This document shows, piece by piece, positions 1 through 6,527 of a stretch of 12,636 nucleotides of DNA; position 1 is the stretch's first letter; every line of letters starts with the position of its first letter. The position numbers were made by a program, and so were the translations under genes. Below the pieces are notes generated by a model. The model was not told the origin of the DNA. It searched no databases and saw only the letters and a list, made by a program, of their open reading frames with translations. Where the stretch lies: NCBI GenBank assembly GCA_002448875.1, contig DKAS01000019.1, positions 1-12,636 of the forward strand, read 5' to 3'. This DNA is from Proteobacteria bacterium UBA6920 (lineage in GTDB: Bacteria > Pseudomonadota > Gammaproteobacteria > SG8-11).

Positions 1-1260
1 CTGGATCTGCTGGATGCGGTTTTCGTCGTCCCAGACGATGGCGCGGCGGGTGCCGTTGACGTCACTGCTCCAGCCGGTCTGGTTGCCGCTTTCATCATAC
101 GTGAAGCGGCGGCCTACCGGGGTGCCGTTGGCATCCGGGGTGCCGATGTGCAAGGGGGCGTGGGGCTGCGCCTGGCCGGGGGCGGCGTAGGCATAGGCCC
201 AGTCGTAGGTGGTGGCCCGCTCGGTCCGCGCCTTGCCGCTGGTGCCGGTCACGGTGTGCACCTGGGTCTTGCGGGTGATGTTGTGGATGCCGTCATAGGC
301 CATGCTCAGGGTGTAGTCATGGGTCTCGTGGGCGCCCTGGTAGTTGCCGGTGGCGCCGATCAGCCGGTACAGCGAATCGTAGGTGTAGGCAAATTCGGTG
401 CGCCCGCCCATTTCGTTGCGCGGTGGCTTAGTCACGTCGTTGGTCAGGCTCAATATATTGCCCACCTTGTCGTAGCCGTAACGGTTATTTTGCAACTTGT
501 CGCCGCCGGGGGCCTCGGTATTCAGGGTGGCCAGGCGCCGGGTGTCGGCTCGATAAGTGTAGTAAGTGTAGTCGGTGGTGACGCCGTTGCCCAGGGCCAG
601 GTGCACCCGCTGCTCGAATTCGTCGTAGGTCAGGGATGTGAGATAATCATAGGCGCTGCCGTTGACGGTGCCGGTGATCCGGGCGAGATTGCCGCCGCTG
701 TCATACGTGTGCAGCAGCGTCTCCTGGGTCGGCAGGGTCAGGGTCAGCAGCCGGCCGAAGGTGTCGAACTGGTACTGGGTCTCGTACACCGGCACGTTGC
801 CGTTGCCGTTGGACGCCACGGCCAGGGTCTTGACCTCGCGGATCACTTCGCCCAGCTTGCCGTAGTCGCGGGTCTCGGTGCCGGATTGGTGCTGGACGGC
901 GAGGATCCGGCCCACCTGGTTGTGGGCCCGGTGGTCGGGCGTGTCGTCGCCGTAGGCGTAGCGCACGTCGTTGTCCGGGAACTGGGCGTAGTGGATGCCG
1001 ACCAGGCGGTTGTAGTCGTACGTGTAGCGGATCGCCTGCTCGGCCTTCAGCCGGGCCGGCAGCTTGCGGATCAGGTTGCCGGCTTTGTCGTACACCATCT
1101 GGGTGGGGCCGGTGTCCGGGTTGTCGATCAGGGTGCGGCGGCCTAGCAGGTCATAGGCCACGTGGGTTCTGCAGCACCCGTTTCAGACCGTCGATGAACA
1201 GCACGGTGTCGATGACGTCGGCCTTGTAGTTAAATTCCGGCACCCGGGCTCGGTGTTGAT
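1..1260 (-). pseudogene. RHS/YD-repeat protein remnant, 3' end beyond window
   Basis: The reverse strand is open from about 1182 through the left edge and translates into tandem tyrosine-aspartate repeats such as MVYDKAGNLIRK, YTYDYNRL, FTYDESGNQTGW and YGYDKVGNILSLTND. This is the signature of RHS/YD-repeat proteins, large surface or secreted proteins that often carry polymorphic toxin tips; any C-terminal tip lies outside the window. The upstream end is broken. The family-typical stretch PEFNYKADVIDTVLFIDGL..RVLQ (about 1245 to 1169) is in a different frame from the AYDLLGR block that starts near 1164, and it runs into a stop at 1151-1153. The usual spacer of some 20 residues between these blocks appears to be missing. 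No start codon, signal peptide or ribosome-binding site is visible upstream. GC content is clearly higher than in the neighbouring genes. RHS identity is firm; the pseudogene status rests on the frame break and would change if that were a sequencing error. Confidence 0.85.
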
Positions 1261-1384
1261 CTTTTCCAGTGAATATAATTCGCGGGTGAAGCGCCGCCCC
1301 AAGGGAGCAATGCGGGACCGGCACCCAGGGGGAGACAATACCATATTAATAACAATGCGTTATGAAGTCTTGCTCACAACTTAC

Positions 1385-1413
1385 TGGAAAACAGGGGTTA
1401 GAATCGCTATAGT
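1385..1413 (+). promoter_or_regulatory. Candidate sigma70-type promoter for the toxin-antitoxin pair
   Basis: A TATAGT hexamer at 1408-1413 lies 17 bases downstream of TGGAAA at 1385-1390, which matches the -35 consensus at four of six positions. It sits about 50 bases before the antitoxin start, in the AT-rich gap after the RHS remnant. Judged by pattern only. Confidence 0.3.
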
Positions 1414-1466
1414 GAGTTTACTGAACAACGCTATCTGCTTGCCTATCCACTCGGAATCTACAATCC

Positions 1467-1724
1467 ATGAGTCAAACACGCTACACGAAAAACGGGCTTC
1501 TCATACCCAAGGACTGGGTTGATGACCTTGGTGATGATGTAAAAATCAAGAAGGGAAAAGATTTTGTCATTATCGAATCCAAACAGCGTCAACAGGCGCG
1601 AAAAGCCTTGACGAAACTGGTATCCAAGCTGCGCAGTTCCGCGAAGGAACAGGGCCAGCTTAGCGAAAATGAAATCAACGAACTAGTGGAAGACGTCAGA
1701 AAACTTCGTGCGAGTAATAATTGA
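1467..1724 (+). CDS. AbrB/MazE-like antitoxin of a PIN toxin pair
   Basis: An 85-residue protein. Residues 8-38 (NGLLIPKDWVDDLG then VKIKKGKDFVII) have the layout of an AbrB/SpoVT swapped-hairpin DNA-binding domain: a short strand, an IPK turn, a helix, then a strand ending in hydrophobic residues. The rest is a charged helical tail, the part that in VapB/MazE-type antitoxins wraps the toxin. Its stop lies 17 bases inside the PIN gene, so the two are probably translationally coupled. The expected role is to neutralise the PIN nuclease and autorepress the operon; both are family-based inferences. No strong Shine-Dalgarno is visible before the ATG. The pair sits between an RHS remnant and a transposase, consistent with horizontal acquisition. 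Confidence 0.75.
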   Translation: MSQTRYTKNGLLIPKDWVDDLGDDVKIKKGKDFVIIESKQRQQARKALTKLVSKLRSSAKEQGQLSENEINELVEDVRKLRASNN

Positions 1725-2121
1725 CACTAATGTGTTCGTTTCCGGCATCGTGAGTCAATCTGGCGCACCGGCCAGGATTCTCGATGCGGTATTGGCCGGT
1801 AACATCATTCCGGTCATGAGCGAAGCAACTTTTGCCGAACTGGAAGATGTCCTTCACCGACCGAAGATACAACGGTATTTTCGTCACGCCGACATCACGC
1901 CGTTTTCTTTTCTGACCGTTCTTCACGCCATTGCCGAATTCAAGAACCCAAAAAAATCCGCCGCCTTTATTCGTGATGAGAAGGACCGACCCTTCATCGA
2001 ACTCGCGGCAACCACGCCGAAAGTAGATTTCATCATCACCGGTGATAAAGATTTTGAAGGCACCCAATACGAAAACGTACCGGTGGTTTCCGCATCTATT
2101 TTTTTTGAAGCAATTCTTTAA
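1708..2121 (+). CDS. PIN-domain toxin (VapC-like ribonuclease)
   Basis: A 137-residue PIN-domain protein that starts at a GTG overlapping the antitoxin gene. PIN nucleases bind Mg2+ or Mn2+ through conserved acidic residues and cleave RNA. All are recognisable here: D6 in IIDTNVFVSG, E44 in FAELEDVL, D93 in RDEKDRPFIELA and D113/D115 in ITGDKDF. The length and the IIDTN start fit the group annotated as putative toxin-antitoxin toxin component, PIN family. The GTG start is chosen because it places the first catalytic Asp at the usual position near the N-terminus. The catalytic set is complete, so the toxin may be active. The RNA target cannot be read from the sequence. Confidence 0.85.
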   Translation: MRVIIDTNVFVSGIVSQSGAPARILDAVLAGNIIPVMSEATFAELEDVLHRPKIQRYFRHADITPFSFLTVLHAIAEFKNPKKSAAFIRDEKDRPFIELAATTPKVDFIITGDKDFEGTQYENVPVVSASIFFEAIL

Positions 2122-2149
2122 TATTCCAGTTTGAGCGGTATGGTGCATC

Positions 2150-3241
2150 ATGGCGGCATTCCAATGGTTCTGGATCCTGACGGGCGAGGTTTTGCGGTTC
2201 CTTCTTCGCGGGTTTAGAACCCGCGCCCGCCTGATGGCGGAAAACCACTTCCTACGCAAGCAACTGTCCCTGTACCAGGAACGCAAGATCCAACCCCGGC
2301 GGTCGGACCAGATGACTAAGATCACAATGGTTTGGCTTTCGAAACTGTTCCGCTGGCAAGACGCGCTGGTCATCGTCACCCCGACCACATTTCTGCGCTG
2401 GCACCGGCAGGGTTTTCGGTATTACTGGCGCTGGAAGTGCCGAGGGCGGCCGGCGATACCAAAATCCTTAGTCGCGTTGATCCAAACGATGGCCAACGAC
2501 AATCCTGGCTGGTCGCCGGAAAGGATCGCCAATGAACTGTCATTGAAGCTGTCGATCGAAGTCTCGCCGGAAACGGTACGCAAATATCTGCCGAACGATC
2601 CAAACCGGCGGCATCGCAAGGGTGTTTCCTCGCAACGCTGGCGCACGTTTCTCCAAAACCATCTGCACCAGACCCTCGCTTGTGATTTTTTCATCACGGT
2701 TTCTTTGAACTTCAAAATACTGTATGTTTTAGTGATCATGGATCTGGGCACGCGCCGAATTCTGCGGACACACGTCACCCAGCACCCGACCGCGGCATGG
2801 ACGCAGCAGCAGATGCGGGAGGCGGTTCCCAGTGATCATGAGTATCGGTTTATACTTCATGACCGGGACAGCATATTTTCGGCGGATGTTGATCGCACAT
2901 TGAATTCGCTAAGACTGCATGTGCTCAAGACGCCGCCACGGACGCCGCAGGCGAACGGGTACTGTGAGCGTTTGATCGGTACGATTCGTCGCGAACTAAC
3001 GGATCATTTTCTTATAATCAGCGAGAAGCACTTGATCCGGTGTTTGAAGGAATGGGTGACGCATTACAATCATGCCCGGCCGCACGTGAGTTTGGGGCCG
3101 GGGATTCCGGAACCGCTTCCCAGGAAGGAACCGCCACCGCCAACGCATCATCGGCATCTGTTGCCGTTGGTATATACGGTGGTGAAACGGCCGGTGCTGG
3201 GTGGGTTGCATCATGAGTATGGATTGAAGAAAGCGGCCTGA
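2150..3241 (+). CDS. DDE integrase-core (rve-type) transposase
   Basis: A 363-residue protein. Residues 1-100 are basic, including WHRQGFRYYWRWKCRGRP. Residues about 105-150 form a helix-turn-helix segment (PERIANEL, VSPETVRKYLPND). Residues about 170-320 are an RNase H-like rve catalytic core with D179 (LACDFF), D238 (LHDRDSIF) and E273 (NGYCERLIGTIRREL), a roughly DD35E layout; HYNHARPHVSLG is the usual end of the core. The gene is uninterrupted and all three catalytic residues are present, so it could be active. It resembles the integrase-core transposases of IS3/IS481-like elements, but I cannot assign an IS family. No convincing terminal inverted repeats or target duplications were found in the flanks, so the element's ends are undefined. 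The start is the ATG at 2150, 28 bases after the PIN stop. Confidence 0.85.
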   Translation: MAAFQWFWILTGEVLRFLLRGFRTRARLMAENHFLRKQLSLYQERKIQPRRSDQMTKITMVWLSKLFRWQDALVIVTPTTFLRWHRQGFRYYWRWKCRGRPAIPKSLVALIQTMANDNPGWSPERIANELSLKLSIEVSPETVRKYLPNDPNRRHRKGVSSQRWRTFLQNHLHQTLACDFFITVSLNFKILYVLVIMDLGTRRILRTHVTQHPTAAWTQQQMREAVPSDHEYRFILHDRDSIFSADVDRTLNSLRLHVLKTPPRTPQANGYCERLIGTIRRELTDHFLIISEKHLIRCLKEWVTHYNHARPHVSLGPGIPEPLPRKEPPPPTHHRHLLPLVYTVVKRPVLGGLHHEYGLKKAA

Positions 3242-3537
3242 CTTTTCTTTCATTTCCGCAGTTCGTCGTTGAAGAGTGCGAACTCTTCAGGGACGGTATT
3301 TGTTGTTTGGCTCTCTTCCCCTGATATACGTGATAACGATCTCCGCTTGTTGATATAACATCGATTCGCTTTTCGCCACCCTCCCCTGCTTGATATTCCT
3401 GTTGGGAATAAACATCGGCTTGTACGTATTTTTTGGGGAAGACACTGGCAATGGCCGCCCGGTGAACAAACGCTAACGAATATGCGTGAGGAAATGGATA
3501 CTTCCGCAGGTCGCTGGCCGCACCAGGCGCGTCTTGG
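3242..3537. other. Non-coding gap after the transposase
   Basis: No convincing gene is visible. The longest minus-strand frame (60 codons, 3287-3469) has no recognisable domain or good ribosome-binding site. The gap contains one clear hairpin just after the transposase stop, listed separately, and is probably leftover insertion-element or RHS-island DNA. Confidence 0.5.
3270..3289. repeat. 8-bp hairpin with GCGA tetraloop
   Basis: TGAAGAGT at 3270-3277 pairs perfectly with ACTCTTCA at 3282-3289 around the loop GCGA, a stable GNRA-type loop. It lies 29 bases after the transposase stop. There is no T-run on either side, so it is not a classical Rho-independent terminator. It could be a transcript-stabilising element or part of an IS end. 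Confidence 0.55.
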
Positions 3538-3757
3538 CTACGTTTCTATTGCTTCGATTGCACCCAAGGCGCCGAGTAAATGACGTTCGAATTCTTTGAT
3601 GCTTTGAATCCATCGTTTAGGGCTAATGCCATAGGCGCAAGGAATAGCCGGTACGCTGTCGTGGAAATGACCATGCTTGCCTAGCTGCAACTGACGTAAT
3701 GATGTGATAGAACTCCGTGGCGTCCAGGCACACCTGGTTCTTGCGGGCAAGCGTCAT
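3538..3757 (-). pseudogene. Relic of a REP-associated (Y1_Tnp) transposase with the middle deleted
   Basis: The minus-strand reading begins at 3757 behind a strong Shine-Dalgarno (AGGAAGGAG, 7 bases upstream) with MTLARKNQVCLDATEFYHI, the typical start of REP-associated tyrosine transposases (usually ending YHITSR or YHCISRCVRR). That frame then fails. In the next frame the sequence resumes with LGKHGHFHDSVPAIP and GISPKRWIQSIKEFERHLLGALG, matching the usual C-terminus of this family (DKRGAIP...ILxRLGI..K.WL....FE..F...VG), and ends at a proper stop at 3538. About 200 internal residues, including the HUH motif and the catalytic Tyr, are missing, and the two ends are out of frame. The protein cannot transpose by itself. 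Identification rests on remembered family consensus. Confidence 0.7.
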
Positions 3758-3954
3758 CGTTTCGCTCCTTCCTTGTTAGCGCGGCTCAAGATTTCCGTTC
3801 GTGTCGAGATCCATTCGACGGGATTTAAATCTATTTCAATTCGGTTTGCTTGTAAAATTCGCTGCGTATCCTGGCTTTTGCGAACCCTCACACATAAAGT
3901 AGGCAGGCGCTGGCCGGCCGCAGCGCTACTCCAAGGATTTTTCTTTAAGAACGC
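3758..3954. other. Gap between transposase relic and SPFH gene; weak hairpin
   Basis: No gene seen. GCGCTG (3907-3912) and CAGCGC (3921-3926) form a 6-bp stem around GCCGGCCG, about 30 bases beyond the SPFH stop. On the minus strand it could act as a weak 3'-end structure, but no clear T-run follows, so a terminator call is not justified. Confidence 0.4.
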
Positions 3955-5265
3955 TCATTTTTTCGGCGCCATGGTCAACGCTAAATCGCTGGCGGTTTTT
4001 GCGCTAAGTAGGTCGATCAACGACTGGGCACCGTTGACACTGCCGCTACTAGCACCCATCTGGATCTGCGCAACCCAGCTGCCCTGGTATTTTGGAATCA
4101 TTTCCGCGTAGTGGAAATTCACTTCCTTCCAGGCATCGATCTTTTGTTGCGCATACCCGTCAGCCTGCATATTCAGACGTTTTCTTTCAGCCTCGCCTTC
4201 GCCCAGGGCAATCAAACGCTTCTTTTCTTCGAATGCGGCCAGTTTATTCTGTTCGGCCTCAAGCTTGTTTTGCTCGGCCACTCGCACCTTTTGTTGGGCA
4301 TTGATAACCGCCACATCCCGTTGTTGCTCAGCCTCGACAATCGCTCGTTCTTTGTCGACCTCTTTTTCGTACTTAGCTGTCATTACGTTGGCCAGCCCCT
4401 TCTGTTCGGCGGTAATTGCATCCTGCTTGGCGCGCTCGGCATCGGCTTTTGCCGTTATAATCGCCATTGTTGCCTCGCGCTTTTTTGCGATTTGTTCCAA
4501 GGTTTTCGGTTCATAGCTCCAGTCAATCATATTGAATCCGGATACGGAGATGCCGTAATCATGCAGATCGGACGAAAGATGAATTGGCATGCCATCCTTG
4601 GTCGCAATAATTGGAATGGACTTTGTGGTTTTCTTGACACTTTTACATTCTTTCTGCAATTCAGCAGAAAGATCTTCTTCGAGGCAGAACTCCATTCCGG
4701 CTTCGACCGTGACAATGTCTTTTTGATCGGTCGCGTACTTGCCGTGATCGAGTTGATCTTTTGCGTACTGGGTGAAGGTGCCGCGTTTCTCTGCGTAGGA
4801 TTCTTCAGAGGTCATCAAACCTGCGGTATGGTTCATTATTTCTTCGGTTGAGTTTTTAATTATTTTGTAAGCGACACCGCTATTGGAACGAAAGTCTTTA
4901 TGAATTTTCAACATCGATGTATCGTCGCTCGGCAGGCGAAATCGTGAAATACCGAACACGGTGCCTGTACCGCCATCCTGGTAACGGACGGAAATACCAT
5001 TTTGGTCGATAGTACCGCCGGCTTCATTCTGCGTTTTATCAAAATCGAATGTAATAACATCGTTGTAAATTTCATAGGTACCAAACCACTTGGTGTAAAT
5101 GCCTGGTAGAAATTTTACTTTTAAAGTACCGGTAGGATACTGAATCACCGTGCGATGGCCGGCGTTGTTAATGCCAAATACCAGCGGTGTAAAAATGAGT
5201 AAAGCAACGACTGAAGAACCAGCAAGAATTGTTCGCAAACTAAGGCTAAGTTTACCAACCTGCAT
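3955..5265 (-). CDS. Membrane-anchored SPFH/band 7 protein with long coiled coil
   Basis: A 436-residue protein. Residues 13-31 form one hydrophobic membrane anchor after a short basic N-terminus. Residues about 32-250 fit an SPFH/band 7 domain, with GTLKVKFLPGIYTKW near its start. Residues about 255-380 are a highly charged Ala/Glu/Lys/Gln-rich coiled coil (KADAERAKQDAITAEQKG, VAEQNKLEAEQNKLAAFEEK, GEGEAERKRLNMQADGYAQQ), as in flotillins, prohibitins and HflK/C. The tail (391-436) is Ser/Ala-rich with an amphipathic SLIDLLSAKTASDLAL segment. SPFH proteins form large ring or scaffold assemblies that organise membranes or regulate proteases. The gene has a strong ribosome-binding site (AGAGGAGG, 7-8 bases before the ATG) and is divergent from the 5582-7511 operon, which also encodes membrane coiled-coil proteins. 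No NfeD-type or FtsH-type partner is adjacent. The family is well supported; the specific role is unknown. Confidence 0.85.
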   Translation of the reverse strand: MQVGKLSLSLRTILAGSSVVALLIFTPLVFGINNAGHRTVIQYPTGTLKVKFLPGIYTKWFGTYEIYNDVITFDFDKTQNEAGGTIDQNGISVRYQDGGTGTVFGISRFRLPSDDTSMLKIHKDFRSNSGVAYKIIKNSTEEIMNHTAGLMTSEESYAEKRGTFTQYAKDQLDHGKYATDQKDIVTVEAGMEFCLEEDLSAELQKECKSVKKTTKSIPIIATKDGMPIHLSSDLHDYGISVSGFNMIDWSYEPKTLEQIAKKREATMAIITAKADAERAKQDAITAEQKGLANVMTAKYEKEVDKERAIVEAEQQRDVAVINAQQKVRVAEQNKLEAEQNKLAAFEEKKRLIALGEGEAERKRLNMQADGYAQQKIDAWKEVNFHYAEMIPKYQGSWVAQIQMGASSGSVNGAQSLIDLLSAKTASDLALTMAPKK

Positions 5266-5581
5266 ATATATCCTCCTCTACGACAAAGTGGCTATAACAC
5301 TTCGCTTTGTTCCAGGCTTGCCTAAGTATAGCGCCTGCTTATGCCGCTTGCCATGGTCTTCCCCAGGGAATTATCGAGCTTTTAAACTAAAAATTTCAGC
5401 CGCGCATACTATTTTCACTTCCTGGCGCCGTCTGTCAATTTATTCCATCCGCACATACGGATGGTGCGGGCGCCAACCTACGTAGATACACGTATCCCTG
5501 CTGAGTATTCTCCGGGAGTTGTTTTTTCGTTCAATCATGTGAAAATCTTCCCCTGAAGTACAAACTCAGCGAGGCAGATAT
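5266..5581. promoter_or_regulatory. Divergent promoter region between SPFH gene and coiled-coil/TAXI operon
   Basis: A 316-bp gene-free stretch between two divergent start codons, so promoters for both directions must lie here. On the minus strand TATACT (5326-5331) is a possible -10 for the SPFH gene, without a good -35. The plus-strand gene has GAGG at 5571-5574, seven bases before its ATG. A nested palindrome at 5423-5475 and an 8-bp palindrome CTACGTAG at 5478-5485 are candidate operators or RNA structures. No riboswitch consensus was recognised. Confidence 0.55.
5423..5475. repeat. Nested palindrome (two coaxial 7-bp stems)
   Basis: Outer arms TGGCGCC (5423-5429) and GGCGCCA (5469-5475) pair perfectly. 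Inside them CCATCCG (5445-5451) and CGGATGG (5458-5464) form a second perfect stem around CACATA. It lies in the divergent region about 107 bases before the 5582 start. It may be a regulator-binding site, an RNA structure or a REP-like element; the sequence alone does not decide. Confidence 0.55.
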
Positions 5582-6367
5582 ATGCACGTATTGCCTGAAT
5601 CAGCACAGGCAGATAATTCACGGAAAATATGGCTGGTTCGTGCCGTGGCTACTGTTGGAGGCGTCGTTGTACTTGCGGGATCGGCCTCAATTGTATCGGC
5701 CGCCGTGTCCGCCGGTGCTGGCATCGCGACACTACTCAGTATCGCGATCGGCGGGTTTGCCGCGCTGCAAGCTTTGCCTTTAGCTTTGCAAAAGCTGGAA
5801 AACCGGCTGTTGAAATCGCGTAAGCACGAAGCGCGCGCCAATCCAATTGAACAATTGCAGAACGAGGTGATGCGCCGAGCCGAAAGGCTGCAGGCCTTCC
5901 GCCGCGCCCTGGTCACCGTGGGCGGTCAAATAGAGTCTATCGAGCAGTTACTCGCAGACCGTAAACACCGTGATCCCACGCATATGCTGGAGCGCCAGGA
6001 CCGCGCCTTGTTGCGATTACAGGAATTCCATCGGGCAAACCTGGCGCGTTTAGGCCAGACCCAGGAGGCGCTAAAGGAATTCCAATTTACCGTGGAACGT
6101 AAGGAAAGTGAATGGCGTATTGCTCTGGCAATAAGTGACGCCAACGATAAACTAGACCCTAACTCCAAAGACAATCTTCTGCAGGACTTGTTGACAGACA
6201 CGGCGTTGCGCAGCGTGCAAGAACGATTCAACACTGTATTCGCCGATCTGGATTTGCAAATGAACAGCTTTGACAGTACTGCTGGTCAATTTCTCAATAA
6301 TCAGAATCAGGAGAATATCAGTGTATTGGAGCCGCTGACGCAGAATCTGCAGAGGAGCAAGTCATGA
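5582..6367 (+). CDS. Membrane-anchored coiled-coil protein of unknown function
   Basis: A 261-residue protein with no family I recognise. After a polar N-terminus, residues about 18-66 are small, hydrophobic and Gly/Ala-rich and can form two membrane helices (VATVGGVVVLAGSASIVSA, then GIATLLSIAIGGFAALQAL). Residues about 68-180 are a long charged helical region with coiled-coil character (LQKLENRLLKSRK, RRAERLQAFRRALVTVGGQ, MLERQDRALLRLQEFHRANLARL). The tail to 261 is polar and Gln/Asn-rich. A modest GAGG ribosome-binding site precedes the ATG. The stop overlaps the next ATG by four bases (ATGA), and the gene is divergent from the SPFH gene. A structural or scaffolding role at the inner membrane is plausible by analogy only. 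Confidence 0.7.
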   Translation: MHVLPESAQADNSRKIWLVRAVATVGGVVVLAGSASIVSAAVSAGAGIATLLSIAIGGFAALQALPLALQKLENRLLKSRKHEARANPIEQLQNEVMRRAERLQAFRRALVTVGGQIESIEQLLADRKHRDPTHMLERQDRALLRLQEFHRANLARLGQTQEALKEFQFTVERKESEWRIALAISDANDKLDPNSKDNLLQDLLTDTALRSVQERFNTVFADLDLQMNSFDSTAGQFLNNQNQENISVLEPLTQNLQRSKS

Positions 6368-6510
6368 CCTTCTGGAAATCGCTTCGTTGGGCTCTGGCCG
6401 CTGTATTCGCGTTGGTGTTGCTTCTTGGCTGGATAATCGCCGATCGGGGCGTAACCGTAGCTGGTGCAACCGATGGACACGCACGGCATGCGCCCACCTT
6501 TGTTCGTTAA
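6364..6510 (+). CDS. 48-residue single-pass membrane protein
   Basis: A short ORF starting MTFWKSLRWALAAVFALVLL and continuing LGWIIADRGVTVAGATDGHA to a stop at 6508-6510. Residues about 8-25 form one strong membrane helix, preceded by basic residues K5 and R8, suggesting a cytoplasmic N-terminus and a short exported tail. The ATG overlaps the upstream stop as ATGA, and AGGAG (in GCAGAGGAGCAAGTC) provides a ribosome-binding site, so it is probably translationally coupled. The next gene follows 17 bases later with its own Shine-Dalgarno. This spacing and the absence of any other gene here make it a credible small membrane protein. No family recognised. Confidence 0.65.
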   Translation: MTFWKSLRWALAAVFALVLLLGWIIADRGVTVAGATDGHARHAPTFVR

Positions 6511-6517
6511 CTCCGCA

Positions 6518-6523
6518 GGAGGA
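6518..6523 (+). promoter_or_regulatory. Ribosome-binding site fixing the TAXI-like start
   Basis: AGGAGG lies 4 bases before the ATG at 6528. It selects that start over an in-frame TTG at 6387, which would run through the 48-residue gene and remove the signal peptide from the N-terminus. Confidence 0.75.
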
Positions 6524-6527
6524 TTCC

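Noticed and set aside
148..1146. Long plus-strand open frame (332 codons), Gly/Val-rich
   Set aside because: It is antisense to clear YD repeats; its low-complexity composition is the usual shadow of a GC-rich RHS gene.
2122..3300. Terminal inverted repeats of the insertion element
   Set aside because: Comparison of the short flanks on each side of the transposase gave no convincing matching ends, so no element boundaries are claimed.
3287..3469. Minus-strand 60-codon frame after the transposase
   Set aside because: No domain, no ribosome-binding site, and the other minus-strand frames across the same interval look equally plausible or implausible.
4111..4851. Plus-strand open frame of 246 codons
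   Set aside because: It is the antisense shadow of the SPFH gene, whose domain order, ribosome-binding site and coiled coil are convincing.
6387..6527. In-frame upstream TTG start for the TAXI-like protein
   Set aside because: It overlaps the 48-residue membrane gene and buries the signal peptide; the ATG at 6528 has AGGAGG directly upstream.
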